From Thermus oshimai DSM 12092 (GTDB lineage: Bacteria; Deinococcota; Deinococci; Deinococcales; Thermaceae), in NCBI RefSeq assembly GCF_000373145.1, contig NZ_KB890602.1, forward strand, positions 82,854 to 146,853: a DNA stretch of 64,000 nt, read 5' to 3'. The position numbers were made by a program, and so were the translations under genes. The notes under the pieces were generated by a model that was given only the letters and a program-made list of their open reading frames with translations, was not told the origin of the DNA and did not search any database. Shown one piece after another: positions 7,902 through 16,818 of this stretch (positions within the stretch are counted from its first letter, which is position 1; every line of letters begins with the position of its first letter).

Positions 7902-8962
7902 CCTGGGGAAGGCCCGCGCTCAAGGATGCTAGGATGGCGGCCAAGGTGGAGGAAGGGACGGGGCTGGTCCTTCAGGACCTGCGCAAGCGCTTCGGGGAGG
8001 TGGAGGTCCTGAAGGGGATCTCCCTGGCGGTGCGGCCCGGGGAGTTTTTCACCCTCCTTGGGCCCTCGGGGTGCGGCAAGACCACCTTGCTCCGCCTCGT
8101 GGGGGGGTTTGAGATCCCCGACGAGGGCAGGGTGCTCCTGAACGGGCGGGACCTCACCCCTCTGCCCGCCCACAAGCGGCCGGTGAACACCGTCTTCCAG
8201 AACTACGCCCTTTTCCCCCACCTCACGGTGTACGAGAACGTGGCCTTCGGCCTGCGCAGCCGCCGCTTCCCTGAAGCGGAGGTGCGGGCCCGGGTGGGGT
8301 ACGCCCTGGGGCTTTTGCGCTTGGAGACCCTTTTGCACCGTTACCCCCACCAGCTCTCGGGGGGGCAGAAGCAGCGGGTGGCCCTGGCCCGGGCCCTGGT
8401 GAACGAACCCCAGGTGCTCCTTTTGGACGAGCCTTTGAGCGCCCTGGACGCCAAGCTCCGGGCCGAGGTGCAGGTGGAGCTCCGCAACCTGCAACGGCGT
8501 CTGGGCACCACCTTCATCCTGGTCACCCACGATCAGGAGGAGGCCATGGCCGTTTCCGACCGCATCGGGGTTATGGAGGCCGGGGCCCTCCTCCAGGTGG
8601 GCACCCCGGAGGAGGTGTACGAGCGCCCCAAGACCCGCTTCGTGGCGGAGTTTTTGGGGGTGGCCAACCTCATCCCTGCCCGCCGGGTGGGGGAGGGGGT
8701 GGAGACCCCCTTTGGGGTTTTCCCCCTACGGGTTCCCTGGGCGGAGGGGCTCCTTGCCCTCCGGCCCGAGCGGGTGGAGGTCTTTAAGGAGGCGGTCCCG
8801 GGGAGCTTCCCTGCCCGGGTGCGGGAGGTGGTCTACCGGGGGGCTTACCTGGAGGCTTTCCTGGAGCCTGCCCTTCGGGTGCGCACCGCTTTGAGGCTGG
8901 CCCCCGGGGAAGGGGTTTTCGTGCGCCTGCCTGAAGAGGGGCTGGTGGTGCTGGATGCCTAG
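7898..8962 (+). CDS. potA: Polyamine ABC importer ATPase
   Basis: ATPase of a spermidine/putrescine-type importer. Walker [10 protein letters not shown] (about residues 55-63), Q-loop in NTVFQNYALFPHL, signature [15 protein letters not shown], Walker B VLLLDEPLSALD and switch His in LVTHDQEEA, followed by a TOBE-type C-terminal domain (about 245-354). The GTG start has GGAGG seven bases upstream and overlaps the previous stop; ATG at 7934 with AAGGA is an alternative that removes 12 residues. Adjacent to both permeases and the binding protein, so the importer is complete. Confidence 0.9.
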   Translation: MTWGRPALKDARMAAKVEEGTGLVLQDLRKRFGEVEVLKGISLAVRPGEFFTLLGPSGCGKTTLLRLVGGFEIPDEGRVLLNGRDLTPLPAHKRPVNTVFQNYALFPHLTVYENVAFGLRSRRFPEAEVRARVGYALGLLRLETLLHRYPHQLSGGQKQRVALARALVNEPQVLLLDEPLSALDAKLRAEVQVELRNLQRRLGTTFILVTHDQEEAMAVSDRIGVMEAGALLQVGTPEEVYERPKTRFVAEFLGVANLIPARRVGEGVETPFGVFPLRVPWAEGLLALRPERVEVFKEAVPGSFPARVREVVYRGAYLEAFLEPALRVRTALRLAPGEGVFVRLPEEGLVVLDA

Positions 8963-9860
8963 GGTTTTGGTCTGGTACGGGGAGCTCACCGCGGCCTCGA
9001 GCCTGGCCCGCCGGGGGCTTTTCCTCCTCCTCCCCGGGCTTCTTTGGCTTCTCGCCTTTCTCCTCCTGCCAAGCCTCCTCCTCATCCCCCTCTCCTTCGC
9101 CCAGCGGGGGGCCTTCGGCGAGGTGGTCTGGGACTTCAGCCTGGAGAACTACCGCCGGCTTTTGGGCTTCGGGATCCTGGGCTTCAGCCTGGATAACCTC
9201 TTGGCCCTGGGGCGCACCCTTTGGGTGGCCTTCTGGACCACCTTGATCTGCGTGCTCCTGGCCTACCCCATCGCCTTCTTCATCCGGGCCCAGGAGGGGC
9301 GCCGCCGTTACCTTTTCCTGGCCCTGGTCCTCGTCCCCTTCTGGACCAACCTGGTGATCCGCACCTACGCCTGGCAGCTCCTCCTGGCCCCCGAGATGCC
9401 CCTGGCCCGCTTCCTGGTGGGTCTTGGCCTTTGGGAGCCCGGCATGGCCCTTTTCCCCAGCGCCTTCGCGGTGTACGTGGGGATGGTGAGCGCCTTTTTG
9501 CCCTTCATGGTCCTTCCCCTCTACTCCAGCGTGGAGCGCCTGGACCCGAGCCTGGTGGAGGCGGCGCAGGACCTTTACGGCGGGCCCTGGCGCACCTTTG
9601 TGCACGGGGTTTTGCCCCAGACCCTGCCTGGGCTCACCGTGGGGGTGATCCTCACCTTTATTCCCGCCATGGGCATGTTCGTGGTCCCCGACCTCCTGGG
9701 CGGGGCCAAGCACCTTCTGGTGGGGAACCTCGTCCAGCAGGCCTTCTACACCATGCGGGACTGGCCCTACGGGGCCGCCTTGAGCCTGGTCCTCATCCTC
9801 CTTACCCTGGTGGCCTTGCGCCTTTACCGCCGCTATGGAAAGGAGGTGGACCTGGCGTGA
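8955..9860 (+). CDS. potB: Polyamine ABC importer permease PotB
   Basis: A 301-residue inner-membrane permease with about six membrane segments and the EAA loop that docks on the ATPase (EAAQDLYGGPWRTF, about residues 199-212). The long periplasmic loop between the first two segments (about 38-70) is typical of PotB. The start overlaps potA by 8 bases and its stop overlaps potC by GTGA. Substrate class inferred from the whole PotABCD set. Confidence 0.88.
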   Translation: MPRVLVWYGELTAASSLARRGLFLLLPGLLWLLAFLLLPSLLLIPLSFAQRGAFGEVVWDFSLENYRRLLGFGILGFSLDNLLALGRTLWVAFWTTLICVLLAYPIAFFIRAQEGRRRYLFLALVLVPFWTNLVIRTYAWQLLLAPEMPLARFLVGLGLWEPGMALFPSAFAVYVGMVSAFLPFMVLPLYSSVERLDPSLVEAAQDLYGGPWRTFVHGVLPQTLPGLTVGVILTFIPAMGMFVVPDLLGGAKHLLVGNLVQQAFYTMRDWPYGAALSLVLILLTLVALRLYRRYGKEVDLA

Positions 9861-10648
9861 GGCTCTCCCTTTGGGTGCGGGCGGTGGCCTTGGCTTCTTT
9901 GGCCTTCCTTTACCTTCCCATGCTGGCGGTGGCCCTGTTCTCCTTCAACCGGACCCGCCACGGCCTCTCCTGGGGGGGGTTCACCCTGGACTGGTACCTG
10001 CGCCTCTTTTCCAACGAGGCCATCCTCGAGGCCGCCCGCAACACCTTCCTCCTGGCCCTCCTCTCCACCCTCCTCTCCACCCTTTTGGGCACCCTCTTCG
10101 CCCTGGGCCTGGAGCGCCACCCCTGGGGCCGGGGGTTCCGGGCCTTTTTGGAAAACGTCCTCTACCTCCCCGTGGTGACCCCCGACCTCATCCTGGCCGC
10201 GGCCTTGGTGGTGGCCTTCGGCTTCCTGAGAGCGGTTTCCAGTCTCTTTGAGCCGGGCCTCCTCACCATGGTGATCGGACACGTCACCTTCCAGGTGGCC
10301 TTTGTGGCCCTGGTGGTGGCCAGCCGCCTGCGGAGCCTTCCCCGGGACCTGGACGAGGCCGCCCGGGACCTCTACGCCACCTACCCCGTTTACCTAAGGC
10401 GGGTCCTCCTCCCCCTCCTGGCCCCCGGCATCGTGGCCGGGGCCATGCTGGCCTTTACCCTTTCCCTGGACGATTTCGTCATCAGCTTCTTCACCGCGGG
10501 GCCCGCCAGCCAGACCCTGCCCCTCATCATCTACGCCTCCACCCGGAGGGGCCTTACCCCAGAGATCCACGCGGTGTCCACCTTGATCTTCCTCGTGACC
10601 GTGGTCTTGGTCCTGAGCGCGGAGCGCTTGACAAGGAGGGCGGCATGA
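9857..10648 (+). CDS. potC: Polyamine ABC importer permease PotC
   Basis: A 263-residue permease with six membrane segments. The GTG start at 9857 (MRLSLWVRAVALASLAFLY) lies in the GTGA that ends potB; the open frame continues far upstream but only as shadow sequence. The EAA loop is EAARDLYATYPVYLRR, and LAFTLSLDDFVISFF is a strongly conserved PotC segment near residue 200. Its stop overlaps potD by ATGA. Confidence 0.9.
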   Translation: MRLSLWVRAVALASLAFLYLPMLAVALFSFNRTRHGLSWGGFTLDWYLRLFSNEAILEAARNTFLLALLSTLLSTLLGTLFALGLERHPWGRGFRAFLENVLYLPVVTPDLILAAALVVAFGFLRAVSSLFEPGLLTMVIGHVTFQVAFVALVVASRLRSLPRDLDEAARDLYATYPVYLRRVLLPLLAPGIVAGAMLAFTLSLDDFVISFFTAGPASQTLPLIIYASTRRGLTPEIHAVSTLIFLVTVVLVLSAERLTRRAA

Positions 10649-11667
10649 AAAGGATTCTGGCGGTGCTGGCGGTTTTATTGGCCCTGGGCCTGGCCCAGAA
10701 GGAGCTTCGGCTTTTCATCTGGTCGGAGTACATAGACCCCGCCATCCTCGAGGCCTTCAGCAAGCAGACCGGCCTCAAGGTGCGCGTGGACCTCTACGAG
10801 TCCAACGAGGAGCTCATCGCCAAGCTCCAGGCGGGCGGGGTGGGGCAGTACGACGTCATCTTTCCTTCGGACTTCTACGTGCCCTCCCTGATCCACCTGA
10901 AGCTGGTCCAGCCCCTGGACCAGGGCAAGATCCCCAACCTGAGAAACCTGGACGACAAGTTCAAGAACCCGCCCTTTGACCCCGGCAACCGCTACTCCGC
11001 CGCCTACCAGTGGGGCACCACCGGCCTCATCTACCGCAAGGACCGGACGGCGGAGCCTAAGACCTGGGGGGTGCTCTTCAAGGAGCCCAAGGCCCCCTTC
11101 ATCCTCATGGACTCCCCCCGGGAGATGCTGGGGATTGCCCTTAGGTACCTGGGCTATTCGGTGAACACCAAGAACCCCAAGGAGGTCCAGCGGGCGGGCC
11201 AGGTGCTCCTCGAGGCCAAGAAGAGCCGCTACTTCCTGGGGTTTGAAGGGGGGGTGGGGGGCAAGAACCGGGTGGTGGCTGGGGCCGCCGCCTACGCCGT
11301 GGTCTACAACGGGGACGCGGTGCGGGCCGCCGACGAGAACCCCGGCAAGGTGGCCTTCGCCATCCCACAAGAAGGGGCCACCTTGTGGGTGGATTCCATG
11401 ATGATCCCCGCCAAGGCCCCGAACCCTGAAGGGGCCCACCGCTTCATCAACTTCATCCTGGACCCCAAGGTGGGGGCCCAGCTTTCCAACTTCAACCGCT
11501 ACGCCACCCCCAACAAGGCGGCCCTGCCCTACATCAACCCCCAGGACCGCAAGAACCCCGCCATTTATCCTCCCGCCGAGATGATGAAGCGCATGGAGTT
11601 CATCCTGGACCTGGGCAAGGACAACCGCATCTACGACGAGGTCTGGACCGCGGTCAAGAGCCGGTAG
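10645..11667 (+). CDS. potD: Spermidine/putrescine-binding protein
   Basis: The 340-residue periplasmic binding protein of the importer. The signal peptide (residues 1-18, ending LGLAQ) has no lipobox cysteine, so this is a secreted soluble protein and not a lipoprotein, unlike many Gram-positive PotD. The mature start ELRLFIWSEYIDPAI is the classical PotD opening. Later segments include YDVIFPSDFYVPSLI, AYQWGTTGLIY and the WVDSMMIPAKAPNPEGAHRFINFIL hinge region near residue 250. Overlaps potC by 4 bases; the second aminotransferase follows after 5 bases. Confidence 0.92.
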   Translation: MKRILAVLAVLLALGLAQKELRLFIWSEYIDPAILEAFSKQTGLKVRVDLYESNEELIAKLQAGGVGQYDVIFPSDFYVPSLIHLKLVQPLDQGKIPNLRNLDDKFKNPPFDPGNRYSAAYQWGTTGLIYRKDRTAEPKTWGVLFKEPKAPFILMDSPREMLGIALRYLGYSVNTKNPKEVQRAGQVLLEAKKSRYFLGFEGGVGGKNRVVAGAAAYAVVYNGDAVRAADENPGKVAFAIPQEGATLWVDSMMIPAKAPNPEGAHRFINFILDPKVGAQLSNFNRYATPNKAALPYINPQDRKNPAIYPPAEMMKRMEFILDLGKDNRIYDEVWTAVKSR

Positions 11668-11672
11668 GAACC

Positions 11673-13016
11673 ATGGGATACATCCAGCTGAAAACCCCCA
11701 TTCCCGGCCCTAAGAGCCGGGCGCTCCAGGAGAGGCGGGCCCAGGCGGTCACCCGGGCCCTGGCCCAGGCCAACCCCATCGCCGTGGCCCGGGCCCACGG
11801 GGCCCTGGTGGAGGACGTGGACGGGAACGTCCTCATTGACCTGGCCGGGGGGATCGGGGCCTTGGCCGTGGGCCACACCCCGGAGGGCGTGGTGGAGGCC
11901 TTAAAGGCCCAGGCGGAGCGCCTCATCCACATGTGCGCCATTGTGGCCAACTACGAGCCCTACGTGGCCCTGGCCGAGGCTTTAAACCGCCTCTTTCCCG
12001 GCCCCGGCCCCGCCAAGACCCTCCTGGCCAACGGGGGGGCGGAGGCGGTGGAGAACGCGGTGAAGATCGCCCGGGCCTATACGGGTAGGCCTGCGGTGAT
12101 GGTGTTTGAAGGGGCCTACCACGGGCGCACCAACCTCACCATGGCCATGACCTCCAAGTACGCCCTTTTCAAAAAGGGCTTCGGCCCCTTCGCCCCTGAG
12201 GTCTACCGCCTGCCCGTGCCCAACCTCTACCGCACCCCCAAGGGGATGACGGAGGAGGCGTACCTGGACTGGTCCTTGTGGAACCTGGAAAACGCCCTCA
12301 TCGCCCACGTGGACGGCAGCGCCCTGGCGGCCATTGTCATTGAGCCCGTCCTGGGGGAGGGGGGGTTCATCCCCGTGCCCCACCCCTTTTTGCGTAAGCT
12401 CCGGGAGATCGCCGACCGCACCGGGGCCCTTTTGGTGGTGGACGAGGTCCAGTCGGGCTCGGGGCGCACGGGCAAGATGTGGGCCATTGAGCACGCGGGG
12501 GTGGCCCCGGACCTTCTGGTCTCCGCCAAGAGCCTGGGGGCGGGGATGCCCATCAGCGCCGTTACCGGGCGGGCGGAGGTCATGGACGCCCCCCACGTGG
12601 GCGGGGTAGGGAGCACCTACGGGGGGAACCCCCTGGCGGCGGCGGCGGCCTTGGAGGCCCTGAGGATCCTTGAGACCCCCGGCTTCCTGGAGCGGGCCCA
12701 GGCCATTGAGGCCAAGGTGCGGGAGGTTTTTGAGCCCCTAAAGGCCGAGGTCCCGGCCCTGGGGGATGTGCGGGGCGTGGGGGCCATGATGGCCCTGGAG
12801 TTTGTGAAGGACCCAAAGGGCAAGGAGCCTTGGCCCGAGTTCGTCCTGGAGCTGGTGCGCCGCAACGCGGAAAAGGGGGTCATCACCATCCGGGCCGGCC
12901 TCTACTCCAACGCCCTCCGCTTCCTGCCCCCTTTGGACATCCCCCTGGACATGCTGGAAGAGGCCTTAGAGGTGGTTCGGGAGAACATCCGGGAGGTGTA
13001 TGCCGCCCTTGCCTGA
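11673..13016 (+). CDS. Class III (GABA-type) aminotransferase 2
   Basis: A 447-residue PLP aminotransferase, paralogous to the operon's first gene. Motifs: LIDLAGGIGALAVGH, ANGGAEAVENAVKIAR, AYHGRTNLTMAMTSK, IEPVLGEGGFIPVP, DEVQSGSGRTG and the PLP lysine in VSAKSLGAGMP (Lys286). Of the two it looks closer to GABA aminotransferases (GabT), which give succinic semialdehyde; I infer that the pair act at successive steps, one on the diamine and one on the amino acid, but which does which cannot be told from sequence. Ends 17 bases inside the GNAT gene. Confidence 0.88.
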   Translation: MGYIQLKTPIPGPKSRALQERRAQAVTRALAQANPIAVARAHGALVEDVDGNVLIDLAGGIGALAVGHTPEGVVEALKAQAERLIHMCAIVANYEPYVALAEALNRLFPGPGPAKTLLANGGAEAVENAVKIARAYTGRPAVMVFEGAYHGRTNLTMAMTSKYALFKKGFGPFAPEVYRLPVPNLYRTPKGMTEEAYLDWSLWNLENALIAHVDGSALAAIVIEPVLGEGGFIPVPHPFLRKLREIADRTGALLVVDEVQSGSGRTGKMWAIEHAGVAPDLLVSAKSLGAGMPISAVTGRAEVMDAPHVGGVGSTYGGNPLAAAAALEALRILETPGFLERAQAIEAKVREVFEPLKAEVPALGDVRGVGAMMALEFVKDPKGKEPWPEFVLELVRRNAEKGVITIRAGLYSNALRFLPPLDIPLDMLEEALEVVRENIREVYAALA

Positions 13017-13668
13017 GCCCCTTTTGCTTTCCGAGGATGGGCGCTTCGCCGTGGTGCGCTCGGAACCCTGGATGGCGGAGGCTTTGGAGGAGATCCAGGA
13101 GAAGAGCTTTCCCACCCTTTCCCGGGAGGAGCGCATGACCCGGGAGCACTACCTCTCCCACCTGCGCATCTTCCCCGAGGGGCAGCACGCGGTGGTGGAG
13201 GTGGCCACGGGAAAGGTGGTGGCCTGCTCCACGGATTTCCGCACCCGGGTGGACTTCCACCATTACCAGCACCGCTACATCGAGGCGGTGGCGGGCAACT
13301 GGCTCACCAACCACGACCCGGAAGGGGACTGGCTTTACGGGGCGGACATCGGCGTCCTCCCCGAGTACCGGGGTCTGGGGCTTTCCCGGCTTTTGTACCA
13401 GGCCCGGCAGGACCTGGTGCGCCGCCTTGGGCTTAAGGGCCATGTGGCGGGGAGCATGCCCAAGGGCTACCACCTCCACGCCCGGGAGATGCCCATAGAG
13501 GAGTACGTGCACCGGGTGGTGCGGGGGGAGCTCACCGATCCTGTCCTCTCCGTGCAGCTCAGGCGGGGGTACCGGGTTTACGGCATCATCCCCGACTACC
13601 TGGAGGACCCCTCCTGCCTCAACTACGGGGTCTTCGTGGTCTGGCGGAACCCGGAGGTGGGCTGGTGA
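13000..13668 (+). CDS. GNAT-family N-acetyltransferase
   Basis: A 222-residue acetyltransferase; the acetyl-CoA loop is in DIGVLPEYRGLGLSRLLY (about residues 115-132), with the typical V/IxxxxRxxGxxxxL pattern. The N-terminal part is unusually long and carries paired His/Tyr (FHHYQHRYIE). In the operon context an amine or polyamine N-acetyltransferase is plausible, paired with the amidohydrolase that follows, but this is inference. Overlaps the preceding gene by 17 bases and the next by GTGA. Confidence 0.8.
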   Translation: MPPLPEPLLLSEDGRFAVVRSEPWMAEALEEIQEKSFPTLSREERMTREHYLSHLRIFPEGQHAVVEVATGKVVACSTDFRTRVDFHHYQHRYIEAVAGNWLTNHDPEGDWLYGADIGVLPEYRGLGLSRLLYQARQDLVRRLGLKGHVAGSMPKGYHLHAREMPIEEYVHRVVRGELTDPVLSVQLRRGYRVYGIIPDYLEDPSCLNYGVFVVWRNPEVGW

Positions 13669-15131
13669 GGCGGGTGGCGGGCCGGGTCTATGTCCCCGAC
13701 GCCCAGGGCCGGTACCGCCCCTACCGGGCCCTTTGGGTGAAGGAGGGGCGGGTGGCGGGCCTCGAGCCCGGGCAGGGGGAGGGGGAGGTGGTCCTGCCTG
13801 GCTTCCACGATGCCCACGTGCACATCTGGAAGATCGGCCAGCTCCTCACGGACCTCCTGGACCTCCGGGGGGTGGGGTCCCTCGAGGCGCTGAAGCGGCT
13901 CCTGCAAGAGCGGGACCGCCTCCTCCCCCCGGGGGCTTGGGTGCTCGGGCGGGGGTGGAACGAGGCCCTGCTGGGGGCCTGGCCCACCCGGGCCTTCCTG
14001 GACGGGATTCTTCCCCGCCGCCCGGTGCTCCTCACCCGCACCTGCGCCCACATCCACGTGGCCAACACCCAAGCCCTCCGCGCCGCGGGCATCGGTCCCG
14101 ACACCCCAAGCCCCCCGGGGGGCGAGGTGCGCTATGAGGAGGGGCTCCTTCTGGAACGGGCCTATGGCCTTCTGGAACGGGCCATGCCCCGGCGCACGGT
14201 GGAGGATTACCAGCGCTATGTCCTGGCGGGGGCCCATCACCTCCTCAGCCGGGGGATCACCTCCGCCCTGGAAGCGGGGGCCGACCCCCTTCTCCTGGAG
14301 GCCTACCGCCGCCTGGACCGGGAGGGCCGCCTGCCCCTACGGGTGAGCGTCCTGGCCGTGGTGCGGCCCGATGGGGAGGAGACCACCTACCCTCTGCCCG
14401 AGCCCTACCGTTCCGAGCGCCTGGTGGTGGCCGGGGTGAAGTTCTTCGCGGACGGGGGCCTTTCCGGCGCTTCCGCGGCGGTGAGCCGGCCCTACCGGGA
14501 GGTGGGGGGAAAGGGGGTGCTAAGGCTTTCCGCGGGGGAGCTCTTCGAGCTGGCCCTGCCCGCCCACGAGAGGGGCTTCTTCGTGGCCACCCACGCCATC
14601 GGGGACGTGGCCATCCTGGAGGTCCTGGAGGCCTACCGCCGGCTTTACCAGGCCCGGCCCCTTCCCGTCCGCCACCGCCTGGAGCACTTCGGCCTGCCGG
14701 GGCCCAAGGCTTTAAGCCTGGCCCGGGCCTTGGGAGTCTGGGCCGTCCCCCAACCTATCTTTTTGGAGGAGCTGAGGGAGAACTTCCTCCGCTACCTTCC
14801 CCAGGAATTCCTCCCCCGGTGCTACCCCCTGGCCCGCATGGCCCGGGCGGGGCTTTCCCTGGCCTTCTCCTCCGATGCCCCGGTGGTGCGGGAGGTAAGC
14901 CCTCTGAAGGGGGCCCTGGCCGCGGGGCGGCCCTTGATGGGGAGGGGCATCCCCTTGGCCCGGGCCCTTTTCTACTACACTCAGCCTGAGGCCAGCGGTC
15001 TGCCCCCCGCCTGGCTTTGGCCAGGGCATAAGGCGGACCTGGCGGTGTGGGACCGGGACCCCTTCCGGCATCCGGAGGAGGCCCGGGTGGTGCGCGTGGA
15101 GGTGGACGGTGCGGCGGTCTTTACGGCTTGA
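13665..15131 (+). CDS. YtcJ-type metal-dependent amidohydrolase
   Basis: A 488-residue TIM-barrel amidohydrolase of the amidohydrolase-3 (YtcJ) group. The HxH metal motif is in LPGFHDAHVHIWK (about residues 44-56); GRGWNEALLGAWPTR, KFFADGGLSGASAA, FVATHAIGDVAI and SSDAPVV are characteristic. It hydrolyses an amide or cyclic amide with a divalent metal. In this operon it could remove an acetyl or other acyl group from an amine intermediate, which would pair with the GNAT protein; the sequence does not settle this. GTG start in the GTGA overlap; ends 23 bases inside the aldehyde oxidoreductase gene. Confidence 0.82.
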   Translation: MRRVAGRVYVPDAQGRYRPYRALWVKEGRVAGLEPGQGEGEVVLPGFHDAHVHIWKIGQLLTDLLDLRGVGSLEALKRLLQERDRLLPPGAWVLGRGWNEALLGAWPTRAFLDGILPRRPVLLTRTCAHIHVANTQALRAAGIGPDTPSPPGGEVRYEEGLLLERAYGLLERAMPRRTVEDYQRYVLAGAHHLLSRGITSALEAGADPLLLEAYRRLDREGRLPLRVSVLAVVRPDGEETTYPLPEPYRSERLVVAGVKFFADGGLSGASAAVSRPYREVGGKGVLRLSAGELFELALPAHERGFFVATHAIGDVAILEVLEAYRRLYQARPLPVRHRLEHFGLPGPKALSLARALGVWAVPQPIFLEELRENFLRYLPQEFLPRCYPLARMARAGLSLAFSSDAPVVREVSPLKGALAAGRPLMGRGIPLARALFYYTQPEASGLPPAWLWPGHKADLAVWDRDPFRHPEEARVVRVEVDGAAVFTA

Positions 15132-16818
15132 CCTGAAGGAGAGGAAGGCCTTTTGGCAGGAGGTCCCCTTGGAGGAGGCCGCCTTCGGGGGGCGGTACCG
15201 GACGGCTAAGCTCCTCATGGAACGGGAGGCCTACCGCTTTGACCCCCTTTCCCCGGAGAACCCCCTGGTGTTCGCCGTGGGGCCCCTGGCGGGCACCAGC
15301 TTTTCCAACGCCAACCGCACCAGCGTGGGCACCCGGAGCCCCCTCACCCTAGGGATCAAGGAGGCCAACGGCGGGGGCACCTTCGGCTACGCCCTGGGGC
15401 AGCTGGGCCTTTCCTACCTGGTCCTGGAAGGCCAGGCCCCGGAGTGGACCGTCCTCCGCCTCACCCGGGAGGGGGAGGTCTTCTTTGAGCCCGCGGAAGG
15501 GCTTTTGGGACTGGGGAACTACGAGGCGGCGAGGAGGCTCTTTTCCGCCTACGGCCAGAAGATCGCCTTCGCCCTTTTGGGCCCCGTGGGGGAGTACGGG
15601 GGGCTCCTATCCGGCATCGCCTTCAGCGACGTGGACGGGCGCCCTTCCCGCCTGGCCGCCCGGGGCGGGGTGGGGGCGGTGATGGCCTCCAAGCGGGTGA
15701 AGGCCATCGTGGTGGAGGTGGCGGGCCGCCCCCTGGTGCAGGACAAGCCCAAGGCCACGGAGGCCCTGAGGCGCTACGCCGCCCTCCTCCGCCAGGACCC
15801 CCTGGTCATGCAGTTTTACAACGCCATCGGCACCATGGGGATGGCGGACTTCCAGAACGCCTTCGGGGGGCTGCCCGTGCGCAACTTCCGCGAAGGCCGC
15901 CTGGCCCCGCCGGAGGCCTTCCGCATGGGGGGCCAGTACATCGCCCCCCTCAACAAGGCCCGGGGGGGCAAGCACACCCACGCCTGCATGCCCGGGTGCG
16001 TGATCCAGTGCTCCAACGTCATCGTGGACGAAAGGGGAGAGGAGATCGTCTCCCCCCTGGAGTACGAGACCATCGGGCTCCTTGGCACCAACTGCGGCCT
16101 CAACGACCCCGACCAGGTGGCCCACCTGAACCGCCTGGCCAACGACCTGGGGATTGACACCATCGAGGCGGGGGCCACCCTGGCCCTCCTCCTGGAGAAG
16201 GGGGAGGCCCCTTGGGGGGACTACGCCTTCTTGCGGAAAAAGCTGGAAGCCCTCTACACCCCTACGGAGGAGGCCCGTTTCCTGGCCCAGGGGACGGCCC
16301 GGGTGGGGGAGGCCTTGGGGCTTAAGCGGGTGCCGGTGATCAAGCGGCAGGCCATCTCCGCCTACGACCCCCGGGTGGTGGAGGCCACAGGGGTGACCAT
16401 GATGGTCACCGCCCAAGGGGCGGACCACACCGCGGGGAACGCCCCCCGCCTCGAGACCCGGGCCATGCCGGTGGAGGAGATCCTTTTGGCGAGCCACCAG
16501 GCCCAGGTGAACGCCGCGGCCAACGACAGCCTGGGGCTTTGCGTGTTCGGGGGCAGCGTGACCAACAAGAACCAGGACCTGGTGCGGGAGGCCATCTTTG
16601 GGGTCTTGGGGGTGGAGCTTCCCGGGGAGTACTGGACCCGGCTCGGGGAGGAGGTGCTCCGGCTGGAGCACCGCTTCAACCACTTGGCGGGCTTCACCCA
16701 CGAGGACGACCGCCTGCCCGCCTTCTTCTACGAGGAGCCCCTTCCCCCCAAGGGCTACACCGCCCGCTTCCGTCCGGAGGACCTGGCGCCCCTTTACGCC
16801 AAGCTCCACGGGGACTAG
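15109..16818 (+). CDS. Tungsten-type aldehyde:ferredoxin oxidoreductase
   Basis: A 569-residue member of the AOR family, which oxidises aldehydes to acids with a tungsten bis-pterin cofactor and one [4Fe-4S] cluster, electrons going to ferredoxin. Motifs: FAVGPLAGTSFSNANR (pterin), ARGGVGAVMASKRVKAI (domain 1), the cluster cysteines CMPGCVIQC (Cys293, 297, 301) and the fourth in DSLGLCVFG (Cys478). The spacing C-x3-C-x3-C differs from C-x2-C-x3-C of the archaeal prototype. Last gene of the amine operon; it could take the amino-aldehydes made by the transaminases. No partner subunit or ferredoxin gene is beside it. Its stop meets the mutS2 stop tail to tail at CTAG. Confidence 0.88.
   Translation: MRRSLRLDLKERKAFWQEVPLEEAAFGGRYRTAKLLMEREAYRFDPLSPENPLVFAVGPLAGTSFSNANRTSVGTRSPLTLGIKEANGGGTFGYALGQLGLSYLVLEGQAPEWTVLRLTREGEVFFEPAEGLLGLGNYEAARRLFSAYGQKIAFALLGPVGEYGGLLSGIAFSDVDGRPSRLAARGGVGAVMASKRVKAIVVEVAGRPLVQDKPKATEALRRYAALLRQDPLVMQFYNAIGTMGMADFQNAFGGLPVRNFREGRLAPPEAFRMGGQYIAPLNKARGGKHTHACMPGCVIQCSNVIVDERGEEIVSPLEYETIGLLGTNCGLNDPDQVAHLNRLANDLGIDTIEAGATLALLLEKGEAPWGDYAFLRKKLEALYTPTEEARFLAQGTARVGEALGLKRVPVIKRQAISAYDPRVVEATGVTMMVTAQGADHTAGNAPRLETRAMPVEEILLASHQAQVNAAANDSLGLCVFGGSVTNKNQDLVREAIFGVLGVELPGEYWTRLGEEVLRLEHRFNHLAGFTHEDDRLPAFFYEEPLPPKGYTARFRPEDLAPLYAKLHGD

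Noticed and set aside
15607..16809. A 400-codon minus-strand frame across the aldehyde oxidoreductase
   Set aside because: Antisense shadow of an intact, motif-complete gene.
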